Assembly: GCA_900539715.1 (NCBI GenBank)
Contig: UQDA01000001.1
Location: 124,001 to 188,000 of the forward strand
Origin: an uncultured Lachnospiraceae bacterium
GTDB taxonomy: Bacteria > Bacillota > Clostridia > Lachnospirales > Lachnospiraceae
Direction of reading: 5' to 3'
DNA length: 64,000 bases
Shown: positions 60,090 through 64,000 of the stretch, in pieces
How positions within the stretch are numbered: the stretch's first letter is position 1
Layout of the letters: each line of letters begins with the position of its first letter
Translations under genes and position numbers: made by a program
Notes under the pieces: generated by a model
Seen by the model: the letters and a program-made list of their open reading frames with translations, nothing else
The model's database searches: none
What the model was told of the DNA's origin: nothing

Positions 60090-62402
60090 TTATATCCTTA
60101 CTTCACATTTTCCAGCTTCGTCAAATACCCCTTCCACGCTCTGTCCCATGCATGTTACGAGTACCTTCTCATATTTCTTTTCATACCCATCATGCACACG
60201 TGTCACGGTCAGCGTCCTGTCCTTTAACTCACAATGATACTGGTTATACACCCCGTCCCTGTAGTCAAAGCTTTCCCCGTCATCCTGAAAATGCTCCCAG
60301 CTTCCTTCTCCGGGATAAATTCCCAGCATCAGCACGCTGTCGGTGTCCTTCTCTCCCACAAAGTTCTGCTTTGGCCATACGGGAAGGACAGTTCCCGCCT
60401 TCACATACAGGGGGCAGGTATCCAGCGGCGCATCCCGCACGATCCACTTTCCGTCCGCGCTTTCCAGACGCTCGCCCGTCCAGTAATCGTACCACTCGCC
60501 CACAGGCAGATAGACAAGCTTTTTACGGTCGCCCTGAACCACAACCGGAGCTGCGAGCAGATTTTCGCCGACCAGAAATTCCGTATTGCATTCCCGCGCA
60601 GTCTCATCCTTTTCATAATGAAGCACAAGCGGACGCATAACAGGCAGCCCGGTCTTTTCCTCTTTCCAGAAAAGATCATAATAATACGGTATCAGGTGAT
60701 AGCGCAGCTCGACCGCTTTCCGATAGATACGCACCGTCTCCTCATCAAACTGCCATGGCTCCTGATAGCGCGTCCCCATCGCGGAATGATTCCGAAACAG
60801 CGGCGAAAAGCATCCTGCCTCCACCCAGCGGCATAAAAGCTCCTTCGTACAGTCTGACCCGAAGCCGCCCACATCTGTCCCGACAAATGGCATTCCGCTC
60901 AGTCCCATGTTGCACAGCTGCGGTATCACCATCTGCAGATGCGCCCAGATACTGTGATTATCTCCTGTCCATGCAGTGCTGTATTTCTGCGTGCCCGCAT
61001 AGCATGCCCTCGTTATCACAAAAGGTCTGCGCCCGTCGCGCTCTTTTAACCCCTCATAGGTTGCCTTCGCCATATTGTGACCGTACAGGTTGTGCATCCG
61101 CGCATGGTCGCTCACCTCATCCTCATCGGTAAATACCACGTCCGACGGAAGCTGTCCACGAAAACTTGCCGGCTCGTTCATATCGTTCCATACTCCACGC
61201 ACGCCCTTATCTATCAGAAACTGCTGGTTTCTTCCCCACCAGCCGCGCACCTCTTCTTTGCCGAAATCCGGGTAAACGGCATCTCCGGGCCATACCTCAT
61301 TGACGTAGATATCTCCCTCCGGCGTTTTGGCAAAATAATCGTTCTCCACGCCCTCATCGTAAACGGAATAACCCTCCTCGACCTTTACGCCCGGGTCAAT
61401 GATAGTCACTATCTTGATTCCATCCTCCGACAGGTCTGAAATCAGTTTTTCCGGATTGGGATAACGCTCCTTATCCGGCGTCCATGTAAACACCTTATAC
61501 CGGTCCATATAGTCGATGTCCAGATGTATCACATCGCACGGGATACCGCATCTGCGCATATTTCCCGCCACGTCGCGTACCTCTGCTTCCGACATATAGC
61601 TCCAGCGGCACTGCTGATACCCCAGCGTCCACTTCTGCGGCAGCGGAGCCGTTCCGGTCAGGTAAGTGTATCCGCTGACCACCTCCGCCATGCTGTCGCC
61701 CGCTATCAGATAGTAGTCCAGATTGCCGTCCGCCGCGCCATACCAGTAATAATCATCCGATTCCTTTCCCATATCGAAACAGGAACGGTAGGAGTTATCA
61801 TAAAAAAGCCCGAATACTGCATCATCTCTCAGCGTAATGAAAAACGGGATAGACTTATACAGCGATTTAAAATTATCCATCTGCGGAGACGGATCGTCCG
61901 TATTCCACATCACATATTCATAGCCGCGCTTATTCATAAATCCGGTCTTGTCGCCCAGCCCGTAGAAAGCCTCGCCGCCCTCCATGCATTTAACGACCTC
62001 GACCGCTCCTGCGCCCTCTTCTTCGACGCTGTGCCCTTCCGCTTCCTTTAACGCTTTCAGCTCATCACTCAGGCCAGCCCGTACCTTCCGCGCTTCCCGC
62101 CGGTCGCGGCACAGCACAGTGCCGTCCGCCTTATAAAAATCCACGAAAAATCCATCGCAGACCTTCGCCGTCACACAGTCGGTGGAAACCGTCACAACAC
62201 CGTTTTCCTCTGAAGCCGAAAAACGTGTCTCCACCGCCTTTTCGCCTTCTATCGCTTTGGAACGATGCTCATTGCTCACTCTCCCGGAAAATATGTTCAG
62301 AATACGGTCGGTAACTACCTCCAGCCGCCCACTCCCATTTTCAAATGTAAACTCGATACGGTTGCCCTGCTGTTCCCAGGAACACAGTCTCCCAAATTCC
62401 AT
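60090..62402 (-). CDS. GH31 alpha-glucosidase family enzyme
   Basis: 770 residues. N-terminal beta-sandwich (~1-220), catalytic barrel with nucleophile Asp407 in GVWNDMNEP, acid/base region TGDNHSIWAHL, and C-terminal sheet domains. GH31 enzymes release glucose from maltose, isomaltose or related oligosaccharides; no signal peptide is seen, so it is probably cytoplasmic. GGAGG precedes the ATG. Downstream of malQ on the same strand (86-bp gap), suggesting joint starch or maltodextrin use. Confidence 0.94.
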   Translation of the reverse strand: MEFGRLCSWEQQGNRIEFTFENGSGRLEVVTDRILNIFSGRVSNEHRSKAIEGEKAVETRFSASEENGVVTVSTDCVTAKVCDGFFVDFYKADGTVLCRDRREARKVRAGLSDELKALKEAEGHSVEEEGAGAVEVVKCMEGGEAFYGLGDKTGFMNKRGYEYVMWNTDDPSPQMDNFKSLYKSIPFFITLRDDAVFGLFYDNSYRSCFDMGKESDDYYWYGAADGNLDYYLIAGDSMAEVVSGYTYLTGTAPLPQKWTLGYQQCRWSYMSEAEVRDVAGNMRRCGIPCDVIHLDIDYMDRYKVFTWTPDKERYPNPEKLISDLSEDGIKIVTIIDPGVKVEEGYSVYDEGVENDYFAKTPEGDIYVNEVWPGDAVYPDFGKEEVRGWWGRNQQFLIDKGVRGVWNDMNEPASFRGQLPSDVVFTDEDEVSDHARMHNLYGHNMAKATYEGLKERDGRRPFVITRACYAGTQKYSTAWTGDNHSIWAHLQMVIPQLCNMGLSGMPFVGTDVGGFGSDCTKELLCRWVEAGCFSPLFRNHSAMGTRYQEPWQFDEETVRIYRKAVELRYHLIPYYYDLFWKEEKTGLPVMRPLVLHYEKDETARECNTEFLVGENLLAAPVVVQGDRKKLVYLPVGEWYDYWTGERLESADGKWIVRDAPLDTCPLYVKAGTVLPVWPKQNFVGEKDTDSVLMLGIYPGEGSWEHFQDDGESFDYRDGVYNQYHCELKDRTLTVTRVHDGYEKKYEKVLVTCMGQSVEGVFDEAGKCEVRI

Positions 62403-62488
62403 CCCTGCATCCTCCTAAAACTGCTTTTTCACCACAGCTTTGATTCCGCACTGCAGCTTCTCCTGCAGCGCGCTCTATTTCCTGCGCC

Positions 62489-63979
62489 TCACACTCTGCC
62501 ATACATCTGGCACAGCTTTTTGACCGATGCCGCCAGCTCCTTTGTCAGCTCCTCACCCGTCATCCTCCAGCGCCAGTTTGTGCCGAGGGTAGACGGGAAA
62601 TTTATCCTCGCGCGATTATCCAAAAGCAGATAATCCTGAAGCGGAATGATACATGTCTGTGCCACAGAAGAGACCGCTGCGCGCACCAGCTCGGATGCCA
62701 GCCCCTCATCGCTCTCCTCAGGCCGGTTCAGGTAAGCACGTATCATATTTTTTTCCGATTTTTTGATGCTGGAAAGCCATCCCAGTATCGTCTCATTATC
62801 ATGTGTTCCCGTATAGGCGACGCAGTTCGGCTCATAATTATGCGGGAGATAATCTCCCTTGCCGCTGGAATCCCGTGAATCAAAAGCAAATTCCAGCACC
62901 TTCATATTCGGATAGCCGCTGTCCTTGACAAGCTTACGCACACTATCGGTCATGTAGCCCAAATCCTCCGCTATGATGTTGCGCTCACCCAGACGTTCTT
63001 TTATCACATTGAACAGCTCAATTCCGGGCCCTTTCTCCCAATGTCCGTTTACCGCGGTCTTATCGCCCGCCGGGATAGAATAATATTCGTCAAAGCCCCT
63101 GAAATGGTCGATACGCACTACGTCATAAAGCGTAAAGCATCTCTCTATCCGCTTTACCCACCAGTCGTATCCGGTATTTCTGTGATATTCCCATTTATAC
63201 AGCGGATTGCCCCAAAGCTGTCCGTCTGCCGAAAATCCGTCCGGCGGGCATCCTGCGACCGCCGCGGGCTTCCTCTCCTCATCCAGCTGGAACAGCTCCG
63301 GATGCGCCCAGACATCCGCGCTGTCATACGCCACATAGATAGGAATATCGCCGATTATCTCCACGCCTTTTTCATTTGCATATGACTTTAATGCCTTCCA
63401 TTCCCGGAAAAATAAATACTGCAGCCATGCGTAAAACCCTATCTCCTCTGCATAGTTCTCCCGGTAATAATACATCGCGTTGTCCCAGCGGCAGCGTATA
63501 TCCTCCGCCCACTCATCCCAGCTTGCTCCTCCAAAAATATCCTTTACCGCCATAAACAGGCTGTAATCTTCCAGCCACCAGCCGTTCTCCTGCCGAAAGG
63601 CAATAAAATCCGCATCCTCCGTTTTCAAACTCCTGCGATATGCTTTTTTCAGCAAAGGCATTCTGTTTTCATACTGCTTTCCGTAATCGATATCCTGCGG
63701 GTCGTCCCCCAGATCGCATGCATTGACTTCCTTACGCGTCAAAAGCTTCTGTTTTACCAGCATTTCCAAATCGATAAAATACGGATTTCCCGCATATGTC
63801 GAAAAAGATTGGTACGGCGAATCCCCGTAACTCGTCGGTCCCAACGGCAATATCTGCCAGTATCTCTGTCCCGCTTTCTTCAAAAAATCAACCCACTGAT
63901 ACGCTTCCTTTGAAAAACAGCCGATTCCGTGCTTTGACGGCAGGCTGAACACCGGAAGTAAAATACCGCTTGCTCTCAT
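62489..63979 (-). CDS. malQ: 4-alpha-glucanotransferase (GH77)
   Basis: 496 residues. MalQ motifs are present: SLPSKHGIG near the N-terminus, SPYQSFSTYAGNP (~53-66), VVRIDHFRGF with the nucleophile Asp (near residue 285), IIAEDLG and YTGTHDNETILGW. It transfers glucan chains between maltodextrins. The length is that of the bacterial/plant D-enzyme type without an N-terminal extension. AAGGGAG precedes the ATG. Confidence 0.95.
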   Translation of the reverse strand: MRASGILLPVFSLPSKHGIGCFSKEAYQWVDFLKKAGQRYWQILPLGPTSYGDSPYQSFSTYAGNPYFIDLEMLVKQKLLTRKEVNACDLGDDPQDIDYGKQYENRMPLLKKAYRRSLKTEDADFIAFRQENGWWLEDYSLFMAVKDIFGGASWDEWAEDIRCRWDNAMYYYRENYAEEIGFYAWLQYLFFREWKALKSYANEKGVEIIGDIPIYVAYDSADVWAHPELFQLDEERKPAAVAGCPPDGFSADGQLWGNPLYKWEYHRNTGYDWWVKRIERCFTLYDVVRIDHFRGFDEYYSIPAGDKTAVNGHWEKGPGIELFNVIKERLGERNIIAEDLGYMTDSVRKLVKDSGYPNMKVLEFAFDSRDSSGKGDYLPHNYEPNCVAYTGTHDNETILGWLSSIKKSEKNMIRAYLNRPEESDEGLASELVRAAVSSVAQTCIIPLQDYLLLDNRARINFPSTLGTNWRWRMTGEELTKELAASVKKLCQMYGRV

Positions 63980-64000
63980 AATGCTCTCCCTTTATCTTCT

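Noticed and set aside
1..64000. CRISPR array
   Set aside because: No series of regularly spaced identical repeats and no cas genes were seen anywhere in the window.

Overview
The window reads as the chromosome of a Gram-positive Clostridia, most likely a gut Lachnospiraceae. The evidence is the gene families (YtaF, MutS2, a YhaM-type nuclease, SpoVG-like and YodL-domain proteins), the strong AGGAGG-type ribosome sites, frequent GTG/TTG starts, and mobile-element domains (DUF6103, DUF4320, DUF6550, DUF3852) that I know from Clostridia. The species cannot be fixed from this sequence.

Layout. (1) 1-3.77 kb, all minus strand: a probable two-gene operon (Schlafen/AlbA_2-domain protein, then a DUF4209-like protein running off the window) and a PD-(D/E)XK nuclease/transposase-like gene. 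(2) About 3.8-48.6 kb: an integrative and conjugative element (ICE). Its left part has three tandem large serine recombinase genes (the middle one lacks the catalytic domain), small genes, a MazF toxin, a GC-rich ~575-bp tract of unclear content and a small sigma-like factor. At 10.5-17.2 kb lies an AT-rich cargo island with a complete but rearranged agr quorum-sensing system: agrA-agrC-agrD on the minus strand, and a second agrA and agrB on the plus strand. Between them are a secreted protein, a TraX-family membrane protein and another membrane protein. From 17.35 to 48.3 kb one long minus-strand series encodes conjugation: coupling protein, Toprim protein, MobP-type relaxase, ribbon-helix-helix protein, candidate oriT, NlpC/P60 hydrolase, VirB4, VirB3-, VirB6- and VirB2-like proteins. 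It also encodes a Tad/Flp pilus-like cluster (TadA, TadB, TadC, TadZ, CpaB, prepilin peptidase, pilin-like proteins), an amidoligase/gamma-glutamylcyclotransferase pair, orphan cytosine and adenine methylases, a giant coiled-coil protein with a His/Cys-rich module, and an ArdA-like protein. (3) 48.7-64 kb: ordinary core genes: rRNA uracil methyltransferase, YhaM-type nuclease, an HtrA-like protein with a degraded catalytic triad, MutS2, an OmpR/EnvZ-type two-component pair, tRNA-Ser(CGA), YtaF, superoxide dismutase, a HAD hydrolase, tRNA-Gly(GCC), a GH31 alpha-glucosidase and MalQ.

How it fits together. The recombinases would move the element. The relaxase, RHH protein and coupling protein would deliver DNA to a type IV channel energised by VirB4, with the NlpC/P60 enzyme opening the wall. 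A Tad-like pilus may help mating contact. The methylases and ArdA-like protein would protect incoming DNA. The agr module gives the element its own peptide signal; its agrD (43 codons) is easy to miss, and agrD lies just upstream of a sigma-like gene, which suggests population-density control of cargo or transfer. The exact element ends could not be fixed by eye.
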